46,141 nucleotides of DNA from Hymenobacter negativus (GTDB taxonomy: Bacteria > Bacteroidota > Bacteroidia > Cytophagales > Hymenobacteraceae), in NCBI RefSeq assembly GCF_016056375.1, contig NZ_JAEDAE010000015.1, forward strand, positions 1-46,141, read 5' to 3'. The position numbers and the translations under genes are program-made. Under the pieces are notes generated by a model. That model did no database searches. It was given only the letters and a program-made list of their open reading frames with translations, and was not told the origin of the DNA. Position 1 is the first letter of the stretch, and each line of letters begins with the position of its first letter. Below, in pieces: positions 16,130-24,157 of this stretch.

Positions 16130-18238
16130 ATGACAAAAGAAATTCTGCTGGCGGTGCTGTTGGCGGCTGGCTCCCAGGCCCGCGCGCAGGCCACTGCCCC
16201 GCTCACCGCCCGCCTCGGCAAAGTGAGCCTGACCGTGGCCCTGAACCCCGACGGCCGCCCGACTTACGCCGTGGCCTTCGGCCCGAAAACTGTGCTTGCG
16301 CCCTCACGCCTCGGGCTGAGCTTTGCCGATGGCAAGGGCTTTGAGGGACCGTTGGTGCTCACGGGCAGCGAAACCAAAGACGTGGACGAAACCTGGCAGC
16401 CGGTGTGGGGCGAGGTGAAAGATATTCGCAACCACTACCAGCAGCTCACGGTGCACCTGCGCCAGCCCGCCGCCGATGGCCGCAAGCTGGACGTGGTGTT
16501 CCGGGTATTTGCCGATGGGGTGGGGTTCCGCTACGAGTTTCCGCGCCAGGCCGGGCTGCAATACTTCACGGTGCAGGACGAATTTACGGAGTTTCATCTG
16601 CCCGCCAACCATAAGGCGTTCTGGATTCCGGGCGACTACGACTCGAACGAGTACGCCTACACCACCAGCCGCGTGAGCGAGGTGAACACCACGCCCATTC
16701 CGGCCATTCAGCAAAAGGCCCCGGCCAACCGCGTGCAAACGCCGCTGATGCTAAAATCGGACGACGGGCTGTACATCAACATCCATGAGGCGGCGCTGGT
16801 GAACTACCCGGCCCTGTACCTGAACGTGGACACCAAAACGTTTGACCTAACCAGCCAGCTCGTGCCCGATGCCACTGGCACGGGCGCCAAGGCCTATTTG
16901 CAGGCCCCGGAGCACACGCCCTGGCGCACCATTGTAGTGAGCGACAAAGCGCCCGAGGTATTGGCCAGCAAGCTCATCCTGAACCTGAACGAGCCCAGCA
17001 AAATCGCCGACCCGAGCTGGATTAAGCCCCAGAAATTTGTGGGCGTGTGGTGGGAAATGCAGACCGGCCGCGGCAGCTGGAACTACGCCGACACCTTCAA
17101 CATCAAGCTGGCCGGCACCGATTGGCGCAAGCTCAAGCCCAACGGCCGCCACATGGCCAACACGGCCCACGTGAAGCAATACATCGACTTTGCCGCCGCG
17201 CACCATATTCCCGGCGTGCTGGTGGAGGGCTGGAACGTGGGTTGGGAAGACTGGGCCAATAACTGGAAGGAGGAAGTGTTCGACTTCGTGACGCCCTACC
17301 CGGATTTCGACGTGGACGAGCTGCAGCGCTACGCCGCCGCCAAGGGCGTCAACATCATCATGCACCACGAAACCAGCGGCGCGGCCACTAACTACGAGCG
17401 TCGCCAGGATAATGCCTACCGCTTCATGAATGCCCACGGCTACACTTCGGTGAAGACTGGCTACGTGGGCAAAATCATCCCGCGCGGCGAGCACCACGAC
17501 GGCCAGTGGATGGTGAACCACTACGTGCAAACGGCCCAGAAAACGGCCGACTACCGCATCATGGTCGACATGCACGAGCCCGTGCGCCCGACAGGACTCA
17601 ACCGCACCTACCCCAACTGGCTGGCCTGCGAAGCTGCCCGCGGCAACGAGTTCAACGCCTTCAGCGAGGGCAACCAGCCCGAGCACGAAACCATCCTGCC
17701 CTTCACGCGCCTCATGGGCGGGCCGATGGACTACACGCCCGGCATCTTCAAGCTCCAGAACTTTGAGCCGACCGGCAAGCGCCTGGTACACACCACGCTG
17801 GCCAAGCAGCTGGCCCTGTACGTGACCATGTACTCGCCCCTGCAAATGGCCGCCGACCTGCCCGAAAACTACAACCAGCACCTCGACGCCTTCCGGTTCA
17901 TCGAAGACGTGCCCGTGGACTGGGACGACACCCGCATCCTGGCCGCCGAGCCCGGCGACTACCTCACCACCGTGCGCAAAGCCAAAGGCAAGGATGAGTG
18001 GTACCTCGGCAGCATCACCGACGAAAAAGCGCGTCAGCAGCCCATCAAGCTGGATTTCCTGACGCCCGGGCAGCGTTACGAGGCCACCATTTACGCCGAC
18101 GGCAAAGGCGCCGACTGGCAGAAAAACCCCACGGCCTACCGCATCAGCAAGCAGGTGGTAACCAGCAAATCGGCCCTGACCCTGCAGCTGGCCCCCGGCG
18201 GCGGGGCGGCCATCAGCTTCAAGCCGGTTACCAAATAA
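16130..18238 (+). CDS. susB: GH97 inverting alpha-glucosidase (SusB type)
   Basis: A 702-residue enzyme from ATG 16130 (the frame is open to a TTG at 16106, but the signal peptide MTKEILLAVLLAAGSQARAQ starts at the ATG). N-terminal beta-sandwich to about residue 290, then a (beta/alpha)8 domain and a C-terminal beta domain. HHET (Glu414), MHEP (Glu483) and RGNEF (Glu507) keep the spacing of SusB Glu439, Glu508 and Glu532 with a constant offset of 25. These three glutamates act as bases and acid in the inverting branch, so an inverting alpha-glucosidase releasing glucose from maltodextrins in the periplasm is the best call, rather than a retaining alpha-galactosidase. The enzyme binds calcium in the family. 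It is flanked by two GH13 genes. Confidence 0.93.
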   Translation: MTKEILLAVLLAAGSQARAQATAPLTARLGKVSLTVALNPDGRPTYAVAFGPKTVLAPSRLGLSFADGKGFEGPLVLTGSETKDVDETWQPVWGEVKDIRNHYQQLTVHLRQPAADGRKLDVVFRVFADGVGFRYEFPRQAGLQYFTVQDEFTEFHLPANHKAFWIPGDYDSNEYAYTTSRVSEVNTTPIPAIQQKAPANRVQTPLMLKSDDGLYINIHEAALVNYPALYLNVDTKTFDLTSQLVPDATGTGAKAYLQAPEHTPWRTIVVSDKAPEVLASKLILNLNEPSKIADPSWIKPQKFVGVWWEMQTGRGSWNYADTFNIKLAGTDWRKLKPNGRHMANTAHVKQYIDFAAAHHIPGVLVEGWNVGWEDWANNWKEEVFDFVTPYPDFDVDELQRYAAAKGVNIIMHHETSGAATNYERRQDNAYRFMNAHGYTSVKTGYVGKIIPRGEHHDGQWMVNHYVQTAQKTADYRIMVDMHEPVRPTGLNRTYPNWLACEAARGNEFNAFSEGNQPEHETILPFTRLMGGPMDYTPGIFKLQNFEPTGKRLVHTTLAKQLALYVTMYSPLQMAADLPENYNQHLDAFRFIEDVPVDWDDTRILAAEPGDYLTTVRKAKGKDEWYLGSITDEKARQQPIKLDFLTPGQRYEATIYADGKGADWQKNPTAYRISKQVVTSKSALTLQLAPGGGAAISFKPVTK

Positions 18239-18288
18239 CGCTCCGCGTTTCGGCGCGCTATTCCTTGTCCTTTTTTAAAATTTCCTCC

Positions 18289-19716
18289 ATGTCTATTCGT
18301 CGTATTTTAGCTAAATACAGCCTGGCTTTGCTGCTGGCCACCAGCTTCATGGCTGGTTGCAAAAAGGACACGCCCTCGGCCCCAACGCCGGTCGTGCCGC
18401 CCACTACGCCCACCACGCCTACTTCGGCCGACCCGGCCCAGTATGGCACGCCCTTCGCGGGCGTGCCCAACCGCGAGGATGCCGTGATTTACCAGGTGAA
18501 CATGCGGGCCTTCAGCCAGAGCGCCAACTTTGCGGGCGTCACGGCCCGGCTCGATTCCATTAAGAATCTGGGCGCGAACGTGGTGTACCTCATGCCGATA
18601 TACCCAGTGGGCCAGTTGCGCGGCGTGAACTCGCCCTACGCCGTGAAGGACTACCGCGCCGTGAACGCCGAGTTCGGCACGCTGGCCGACCTGCGCACGC
18701 TGGTGGACGCCGCCCATGCCAAGGGCCTGACCGTGATGCTGGACTGGGTGGCCAACCACACCAGCTGGGACAATGCCTGGATAACCGACCACCCCGACTG
18801 GTATCTGAAAAGCAACGGCACCATCATCAGCCCGCCCACCACCACCTTCACCGACGTGGCCCAGCTCGATTTCAGCAACGCGGCCATGCGCGCGGAGATG
18901 ATTTCGGCCATGAAATCGTGGGTGTACACGGCCAACGTCGACGGCTTCCGCTGCGACTATGCCGATGCGCCCACCATCGCCGCTTCCACCTTCTGGAAAC
19001 AGGCCGTGGATACGCTTCGCACCATCAAGACCCACAAGTTGCTGATGTTGGCCGAAGGCACCCGCAGCAGCAACTTCGCTTCGGGCTTCGACTACAATTT
19101 TGGCTTCAACTTCTACGGCGGTATTTATAACGTGTACCGCAACAATGCTTCCGCCACCACCTTCGATAACCTCAACACCAGCGAGTACGCAGGCACCAAC
19201 GGCAGCACGCAGCAGGTGGTACGCTACATCACCAACCACGACGTGAACGACTCCGACGGCACGCCGGTGGCGCTGTTTGGCGGCGACGCAGGCGCCATGT
19301 CGGCCTTCGTCATCGCCGCGCTCTACAAGGGCGTGCCCATGATTTACAACGGCCAGGAAGTGGGCATGAGCACGGCCATCAAATTCCCCTTCACCGGCGT
19401 GAAGGTGAACTGGAATGCCCACCCCGAGGTAACGCGCCTCTATCGCCAGCTGCTGAAAGCCCGCGCCGCCAGCCCGGCCCTGCAGCATGGCCTGCCCACG
19501 GCCTCCTACAGCACCGCCAACGTCTGCGCTTTCACCAAAGCATCAGGCACGTCGCAGGCGCTGGTAGTAGTCAATACCCGCAACGCGGCCACTTCCTTCA
19601 CGCTGCCCGCCACCCTGAACAGCACCACCTGGACCAACGCCCTGCAAGGCGGCCCGGTTGCGCTGGGCAGCACGCTGGCGCTGCCCGCCTACGGCTACGT
19701 CGTGCTGACGAAGTAG
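18289..19716 (+). CDS. GH13 alpha-amylase-family lipoprotein (SusG-like)
   Basis: A 475-residue enzyme from ATG 18289. The signal sequence ends in a lipobox with Cys24 (FMAGC), and the mature start CKKDTPS is followed by a Pro/Thr-rich linker (residues 28-47). The catalytic residues are intact: DWVANH (152-157), RCD with nucleophile Asp223, AEG with Glu256, TNHD with Asp318. As a lipoprotein it should sit on the outer membrane and cut starch before import, the job of SusG. It is much shorter than SusG (about 690 residues) and has no CBM58-like insert. Cysteine replaces the usual hydrophobic residue before the nucleophile. It is a paralogue of the GH13 at 14726 and lies 50 bases after the GH97 gene. 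Confidence 0.9.
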   Translation: MSIRRILAKYSLALLLATSFMAGCKKDTPSAPTPVVPPTTPTTPTSADPAQYGTPFAGVPNREDAVIYQVNMRAFSQSANFAGVTARLDSIKNLGANVVYLMPIYPVGQLRGVNSPYAVKDYRAVNAEFGTLADLRTLVDAAHAKGLTVMLDWVANHTSWDNAWITDHPDWYLKSNGTIISPPTTTFTDVAQLDFSNAAMRAEMISAMKSWVYTANVDGFRCDYADAPTIAASTFWKQAVDTLRTIKTHKLLMLAEGTRSSNFASGFDYNFGFNFYGGIYNVYRNNASATTFDNLNTSEYAGTNGSTQQVVRYITNHDVNDSDGTPVALFGGDAGAMSAFVIAALYKGVPMIYNGQEVGMSTAIKFPFTGVKVNWNAHPEVTRLYRQLLKARAASPALQHGLPTASYSTANVCAFTKASGTSQALVVVNTRNAATSFTLPATLNSTTWTNALQGGPVALGSTLALPAYGYVVLTK

Positions 19717-19744
19717 AAGGGTTAAGAGGGGCAGGAGCTGATTT

Positions 19745-19845
19745 AAGCGCCTGTCATCCTGAGCGGAGCGAAGGACCTTATCATGTTAGAACGGCTTGTT
19801 CATGCGTGATAAGGTCCTTCGCTCCGCTCAGGATGACAGGCGCTT
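19745..19845. repeat. Perfect 39-bp inverted repeat between convergent genes
   Basis: Arms at 19745-19783 and 19807-19845 are exact reverse complements, separated by 23 bases. The core (TGTCATCCTGAGCGGAGCGA...) resembles a palindromic element scattered through many bacterial genomes. It lies 28 bases after the GH13 stop and 15 bases before the stop of the minus-strand DUF6134 gene, so its RNA hairpin could end transcription from both sides, although that would be a side effect of its insertion. Confidence 0.88.
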
Positions 19846-19860
19846 TTGCATTGCCCACCG

Positions 19861-20493
19861 CTACGGCAGCAGCCGAATGACGAAATTTTTCAGCGGGTTC
19901 TTTTTGATGAGCGTCACCAGCTGGCCGTTGGCGTAGTGGTACTCGTCCTCGCGGCCGTCGCGGTGGGCGCGATAGGTGCCATCGGCAGCGCGGCTCACAG
20001 TGAAGTAATCGCCGAAATACTCGGCGAAGGCAGTAGCATGGCTGCCGGGCTCGCCAAAAAACATATCCGTCACGGTGTAGGTGATGGGGTGCTTTTCAGT
20101 GGCCTGGTAGTGGTGTTTGTACTGGTCGGCCCGGATGGCGTAATGGTCGCCCAGCCACTCGGTGCGCGACGAAAAATCGCCCTGGTTGGTGTGGGCCTCC
20201 ACCGTAGACAGCAGCAGCTGGCCGCCCCGCACGCGGTTGGTCACCTTGTAGTAAATCTTCAGGTGATAAAACAGGAACGTGACCTGCACGTCGCTGGTGA
20301 GCGTGGAAATCACCTCGGTGGTGCCGGGCTGGGGCTGCCGGGTGGCCGTCATGGTGCCTACGCGCAGGCCGGCCACTTCAATGGCATAGCGGCGGGTTTC
20401 GGTGGGCGCGGCCTGGGCGTGCGCCGCGCTGGCCAGGCCCAGCCACAGTGCTGGCAGTGCCAGTAGCTGGCCGGCCCAGGGCCTATTGCTCAT
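19861..20493 (-). CDS. DUF6134-like exported protein
   Basis: A 210-residue protein with an N-terminal signal peptide (about residues 1-27, ending SAAHAQ). The mature part is beta-rich, with YAIEVAGLRVGTMTATRQ near the start and a conserved-looking FGEPG at about 145. It fits the DUF6134 family, a periplasmic or outer-membrane family of unknown function seen in Bacteroidota; a lipid- or lipocalin-like fold is possible, but nothing here proves a function. Its ATG overlaps the end of the DUF547 gene by 11 bases, so the two are translationally coupled and probably work together. Confidence 0.7.
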   Translation of the reverse strand: MSNRPWAGQLLALPALWLGLASAAHAQAAPTETRRYAIEVAGLRVGTMTATRQPQPGTTEVISTLTSDVQVTFLFYHLKIYYKVTNRVRGGQLLLSTVEAHTNQGDFSSRTEWLGDHYAIRADQYKHHYQATEKHPITYTVTDMFFGEPGSHATAFAEYFGDYFTVSRAADGTYRAHRDGREDEYHYANGQLVTLIKKNPLKNFVIRLLP

Positions 20494-21280
20494 TCAGGCT
20501 CCAGTTGTAGTCGAGGTAGGAAATCTTGGTTTTGCCGTCGATTTTGGTGCTGGAATACTTATTGACCCACTTTTCTACCGACTGGCCATTCTTTTCCCAG
20601 TCGCCCTTGTACCAGTCGAAGTACTTAGAAAGTTGGGCGCTGGCGGCGCTGATTTTATTCTTGGCCGGGTTGTTCAGGAAGTCGCGGCCCTGGTCGTCGA
20701 GCTGGCTTTCGAGCTTGGCGGCCGTGTAGGCTTCGTTGCGCAGGCGCGGGCACGACATGGAGGCGCATACCAGCGCGAAGTGGATGCGCGGGTCGTCGTA
20801 CTTCTTGCGCAGCGTGCCGTGTTCAATGTTGTCGAGGCTCATTTTCTCGCCGCCGATGCTGAAAAACTTGATGGCCCAGGGCGTGGTCACAAAGGGAATC
20901 TTGATTTTCGAGCCAATGTCCTTGATGCTTGAGACGGGGTAATGGTCAAGCACCAGCCGGATGGTGTAGGCATTGTAGGCGTTAATCCAGAAGGCCATCT
21001 GCTCGGCCTTGCTCCACGACGCGGTGGGCGCGTTCCGGCTGAGCATGTCGAGGTAGCTGTTGAGTTCTTTCTGGTCGGCCTTGAGGCCTTTGTAGTTGAC
21101 GAGACCCTTGGCGCTCACGTATTTTTTCAGCAGCTTGTCGTAGCTCCCGTGGTCAACTGCGGCTGGGCTGGCGGCCGTGGCCGGGCAGACCGATGAACAA
21201 GCTGGAGCAGAGCCGAAACTATTGGCGGACAAAAACATAGCTCCGAGTAACGCGAGGGGGAAAAGGCGGGTGGTTTTCAT
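20483..21280 (-). CDS. DUF547 domain protein, exported
   Basis: A 265-residue protein with a signal peptide (residues 1-22). The DUF547 signature is present: AEQMAFWINAYNAYTIRLVLDHYP, SLDNIEHGTLRKKYDDPRIHFALVCASMSCPRLR with the ASxSCP motif (Cys around residue 164), and DFLNNPAKN. DUF547 has a transglutaminase/papain-like fold in related proteins and the conserved Cys, His and Asn fit a thiol catalytic site, but no substrate is established. It is the first gene of a two-gene minus-strand unit with DUF6134 (11-base overlap). Expression is divergent from the glycosyltransferase at 21552. Confidence 0.85.
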   Translation of the reverse strand: MKTTRLFPLALLGAMFLSANSFGSAPACSSVCPATAASPAAVDHGSYDKLLKKYVSAKGLVNYKGLKADQKELNSYLDMLSRNAPTASWSKAEQMAFWINAYNAYTIRLVLDHYPVSSIKDIGSKIKIPFVTTPWAIKFFSIGGEKMSLDNIEHGTLRKKYDDPRIHFALVCASMSCPRLRNEAYTAAKLESQLDDQGRDFLNNPAKNKISAASAQLSKYFDWYKGDWEKNGQSVEKWVNKYSSTKIDGKTKISYLDYNWSLNEQ

Positions 21281-21551
21281 GAAGAGAAATTAGCGGAGAA
21301 GTAGCGGAATGCCCTTGGTTTGCGGACCTGTGCGGCGGCAATAAACGTGGGGCAAGCCGTTCGTGCACAGGCATACGAGAAATGAAGCTGCGTCGATTGG
21401 TGAAGACCAAAAACGACCCGCACTACCGCTGGTCGGGCAAAGATTCTGCCCATTCCAAACTGCAGTTGACGGCTCCTGCGTAAGCAGGAGAAGCTACTCG
21501 TGGCGCGAGTTCGGCGAAATGCAGAAATTGCGCCCCCGCCCTTCCCTTGCT

Positions 21552-22244
21552 ATGAAACTGAGCGTCATCATTCCCACCTTCAACGAAGCCCCCAACATTG
21601 CCCGGCTGGTAGCAGAGCTGTGCCGACACGATGCCAGCGGCGCGGTAGAAATACTGGTAGTAGATGCCCACAGCCCCGACGGCACCGCTGAACTGGCCCG
21701 TCAGGCCGGGGCCACTGTGCTGCTGTCCCCCAAGCCCGGCCGCGCCGCCCAGATGAACCACGGCGCCGCTCACGCCACCGGCGATGTCCTCTATTTTGTG
21801 CATGCCGATGTGAGCATTCACCCCGACTACGTGGTCACCATCGGCCAGGCGGTGGCGCAGGGCTACGCGGCGGGCTGCTATCGGTTCCGGTTCGATTCGT
21901 CGAGCCTGCTGCTGCGCATCAATAGCTACGGTACTCGCTTCAAAGGGATTATGAGCCGGGGTGGCGACCAAACTTTGTTCATCACGCGGGAGTTGTTCCG
22001 GCAGCTGGGTGGGTTCAACGAGCGGTTTGTGGTGATGGAGGACTTTGAGATTATCCAGCGCATCCGGCGGGTAGCTTCGTTCCTGATTGTGCCGCAGGAC
22101 GTGCTGGTGTCGGCCCGCAAATACCGCAACAATAGCTGGCTGCGCGTGCAGTTGGCCAACCTGACCGCCTTCTCGATGTACTTCCTCAAGGTGGCCCCGG
22201 TGCGCATTGCCCGCACCTACAAAGCCATGCTCAACACCTACTAA
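21552..22244 (+). CDS. Family 2 glycosyltransferase (TIGR04283-like)
   Basis: A 230-residue GT-A protein from ATG 21552; the frame is open back to 21363 but that part reads as non-coding. The start KLSVIIPTFNEAPNI and VDAHSPDGTAELAR carry the nucleotide-sugar site; FVHADVSIHPDYV supplies the DxD-like HAD, and GGDQTLFITRELFRQLGGFNE with MEDFEIIQR fits the acceptor/catalytic ED motif. The C-terminal part is basic with hydrophobic patches (SMYFLKVAPVR), suggesting membrane association. The family name used in databases refers to arsenosugar synthesis, but no arsenic gene lies here. Its stop overlaps the next start (TAATG at 22242), so it is coupled to the SDR gene. Confidence 0.85.
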   Translation: MKLSVIIPTFNEAPNIARLVAELCRHDASGAVEILVVDAHSPDGTAELARQAGATVLLSPKPGRAAQMNHGAAHATGDVLYFVHADVSIHPDYVVTIGQAVAQGYAAGCYRFRFDSSSLLLRINSYGTRFKGIMSRGGDQTLFITRELFRQLGGFNERFVVMEDFEIIQRIRRVASFLIVPQDVLVSARKYRNNSWLRVQLANLTAFSMYFLKVAPVRIARTYKAMLNTY

Positions 22245-23233
22245 TGGCTGAAACTGTGCTCGTGACCGGTGCCAATGGCTTTCTGGGCCGGCACCTTGTG
22301 GCCGAACTGCGCCAGCGCGGCCACGAGGTGCGGGCACTGCTGCGGCCCGGCACGCCCGCGCCATTTCCGGCCGACTGGCACATCGACTACCGCGAAGCCG
22401 ACCTTACCCAACCTCACACGATGGCCGGCGCGGCCGACGGCTGCACGGCCATCATCCACGCCGCTGCGCTGGCCCGGGTGAACCCGGCCCGCAACCCGGC
22501 TGTGTGGGCCGCCAACGTAGGCGGTACCAAAGCCGTGCTGCGGCTGGCCCGGCGGGCTGGCGTGCGCCGGCTGGTGTACGTGGGCACGGCCAATGTTTTC
22601 GGCTTCGGCCCCAAAGCCAACCCCGGCGACGAAACCCGGCCTTATTCCGGCCGCCGATACGGCCTCGACTATATGGACAGCAAGCGCGCGGCCACTGACC
22701 TCGTGCTGCGCGCCGTGGCGCAGAAGAAGTTGCCCGCCGTGCTGGTGCACCCCACCTTCATGCTCGGCCCGCAAGATGCCAAGCCTACTTCCAACGCCCT
22801 GCTGCTGGAACTACTGCGGGGCAAGCTGCCGGGCTACCCGCCGGGCGGCAAAAACTACGTGCACGTGCGCGACGTGGCCACGGCCACCATTAATGCCCTT
22901 ACCCAGGGCCGGGTAGGGGAGTCCTATATTCTTGGCAATGAAAACCTGAGCTACCGCGAAGCTTTCGGGCTGATGGCTGAAGTGCTGGGCGTACCGCCGC
23001 CGCGCTGGCCTGTGCTGGCCGGACTGGCCACGCTCTATGGCGAATTCTGCGACGTGAAAGCGTGGCTCAGCGGCCGGCCAGCGCAGCTGAATTCGGCCAT
23101 GACGGCCGTGGCCAACGATAACCACTATTTCAACGTGCAGAAGGCCCGGCAGGAACTAGCACTTCCCCAAACGCCCATTAGACAGGCCGTAGCCGAAGCC
23201 TTCGACTGGTTTAAAGCCAACCACTATGTCTGA
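22244..23233 (+). CDS. Extended SDR, NAD-dependent epimerase/dehydratase or DFR/3-beta-HSD-like reductase
   Basis: A 329-residue Rossmann enzyme. The cofactor motif GANGFLG (residues 9-15) and the TVLVTG start mark an extended SDR. The catalytic YxxxK is YMDSK (preceded by GLD), and VYVGTANVFGFGP holds the catalytic Ser/Thr region. HPTFMLGPQDAKPT and NYVHVRDVATATINAL are family blocks. The overall pattern is closer to dihydroflavonol 4-reductase, 3-beta-hydroxysteroid dehydrogenase or HpnA-like proteins than to a UDP-sugar epimerase. Overlap with both neighbours (1 base upstream, 8 bases downstream) makes this a tight operon with a glycosyltransferase and a second SDR; the product is likely a modified lipid or sugar, but this is inference. 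Confidence 0.8.
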   Translation: MAETVLVTGANGFLGRHLVAELRQRGHEVRALLRPGTPAPFPADWHIDYREADLTQPHTMAGAADGCTAIIHAAALARVNPARNPAVWAANVGGTKAVLRLARRAGVRRLVYVGTANVFGFGPKANPGDETRPYSGRRYGLDYMDSKRAATDLVLRAVAQKKLPAVLVHPTFMLGPQDAKPTSNALLLELLRGKLPGYPPGGKNYVHVRDVATATINALTQGRVGESYILGNENLSYREAFGLMAEVLGVPPPRWPVLAGLATLYGEFCDVKAWLSGRPAQLNSAMTAVANDNHYFNVQKARQELALPQTPIRQAVAEAFDWFKANHYV

Positions 23234-24065
23234 TTCATATCCAGGGCCGCGCCTGGGCGATTTTGCGGGCAAGGTGGCCATTGTCACCGGTTCCGAGTCA
23301 GGCATTGGGCGCGAAACGGCCCGGGTGCTGTGCGAAAACGGGGCCGCCGTGGTCCTGAACGGCCGCAATGCCGAGCGGCTGGAGCAAACCCGACAAACCC
23401 TGGCCGCCGCCGGCCACACCGTCGCCAGCTGCGTGGCCGATGTGACCGACTACGCCGCCTGCGAGCGCCTCGTGCAAAAGGCCCTCGACCACTTTGGCCA
23501 GGTCGATATTCTGATAACCAACGCCAGTATTTCCATGCGGGCCTACTTCGCCGACATGCAGCCCGAGGTGTTCCGGCAGGTGCTTGACAGCAACGTGTAT
23601 GGCTCGGTGTACCCGCTCAAGGCCGCCCTGCCACATTTGGTGCGCTCGCGGGGCAGCGTCACGTTCATTTCCTCCATCTCGGCCCTCAATGGCATGCCGA
23701 GCGGCTCGGCCTACTGCGCGGGCAAGGCGGCCGTGGCCAACCTGGCCCACACCCTGCGGCTTGAACTAGCCGATACTGGCATTCACTTTGGCGTGGTCCA
23801 CATCGGCTTCACCCAAAACGACCCCGAAAAGCGCGTGCTCGATGCGTCCGGCCAGCCCGTGCCCATTGCGCACCGCCCGCCGCGCTGGCAGAAGTCGCAG
23901 GCCGAAGTGGCGGCCATTATTGTGCGGCACGTGCGGAAGCGGCGGCAGCGCACCGTGATTTCGGCCTTGGGCCGAATCATCGTGCTGGTGCACAACTATC
24001 TGCCGCGGCTAGGCGACTGGGTGGTGCTGTCCACCATCCGGCGCATGCGGCATTTCTACGAATAG
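23226..24065 (+). CDS. Short-chain dehydrogenase/reductase (classical SDR)
   Basis: A 279-residue SDR. TGSESGIG (about 21-28) is the cofactor loop; NGRN after the second strand suggests NADP preference. ITNASIS takes the place of the usual NNAG. Catalytic Ser in ISSIS, then Tyr and Lys in YCAGK. The C-terminal 70 residues are basic and hydrophobic (VRKRRQRTVISALGRIIVLVHNYLPR), which may tether it to the membrane, as in lipid-acting SDRs. The start overlaps the extended SDR by 8 bases. A partner in the same pathway is likely, but the substrate cannot be read from the sequence. Confidence 0.85.
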   Translation: MSDSYPGPRLGDFAGKVAIVTGSESGIGRETARVLCENGAAVVLNGRNAERLEQTRQTLAAAGHTVASCVADVTDYAACERLVQKALDHFGQVDILITNASISMRAYFADMQPEVFRQVLDSNVYGSVYPLKAALPHLVRSRGSVTFISSISALNGMPSGSAYCAGKAAVANLAHTLRLELADTGIHFGVVHIGFTQNDPEKRVLDASGQPVPIAHRPPRWQKSQAEVAAIIVRHVRKRRQRTVISALGRIIVLVHNYLPRLGDWVVLSTIRRMRHFYE

Positions 24066-24157
24066 CGGCTTGGGCAACTGGCAGGCCGGAGTGGGCAGCA
24101 CAATGTTCGGGGCTACATTCGCTGCCAATCTGTGCTGCTATTTGCCATCGCGCCGCT

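Noticed and set aside
21552..22244. Arsenosugar biosynthesis, from the usual family name of this glycosyltransferase
   Set aside because: No arsenic methyltransferase, radical SAM or transport genes lie nearby; only the sugar-transfer function is supported.
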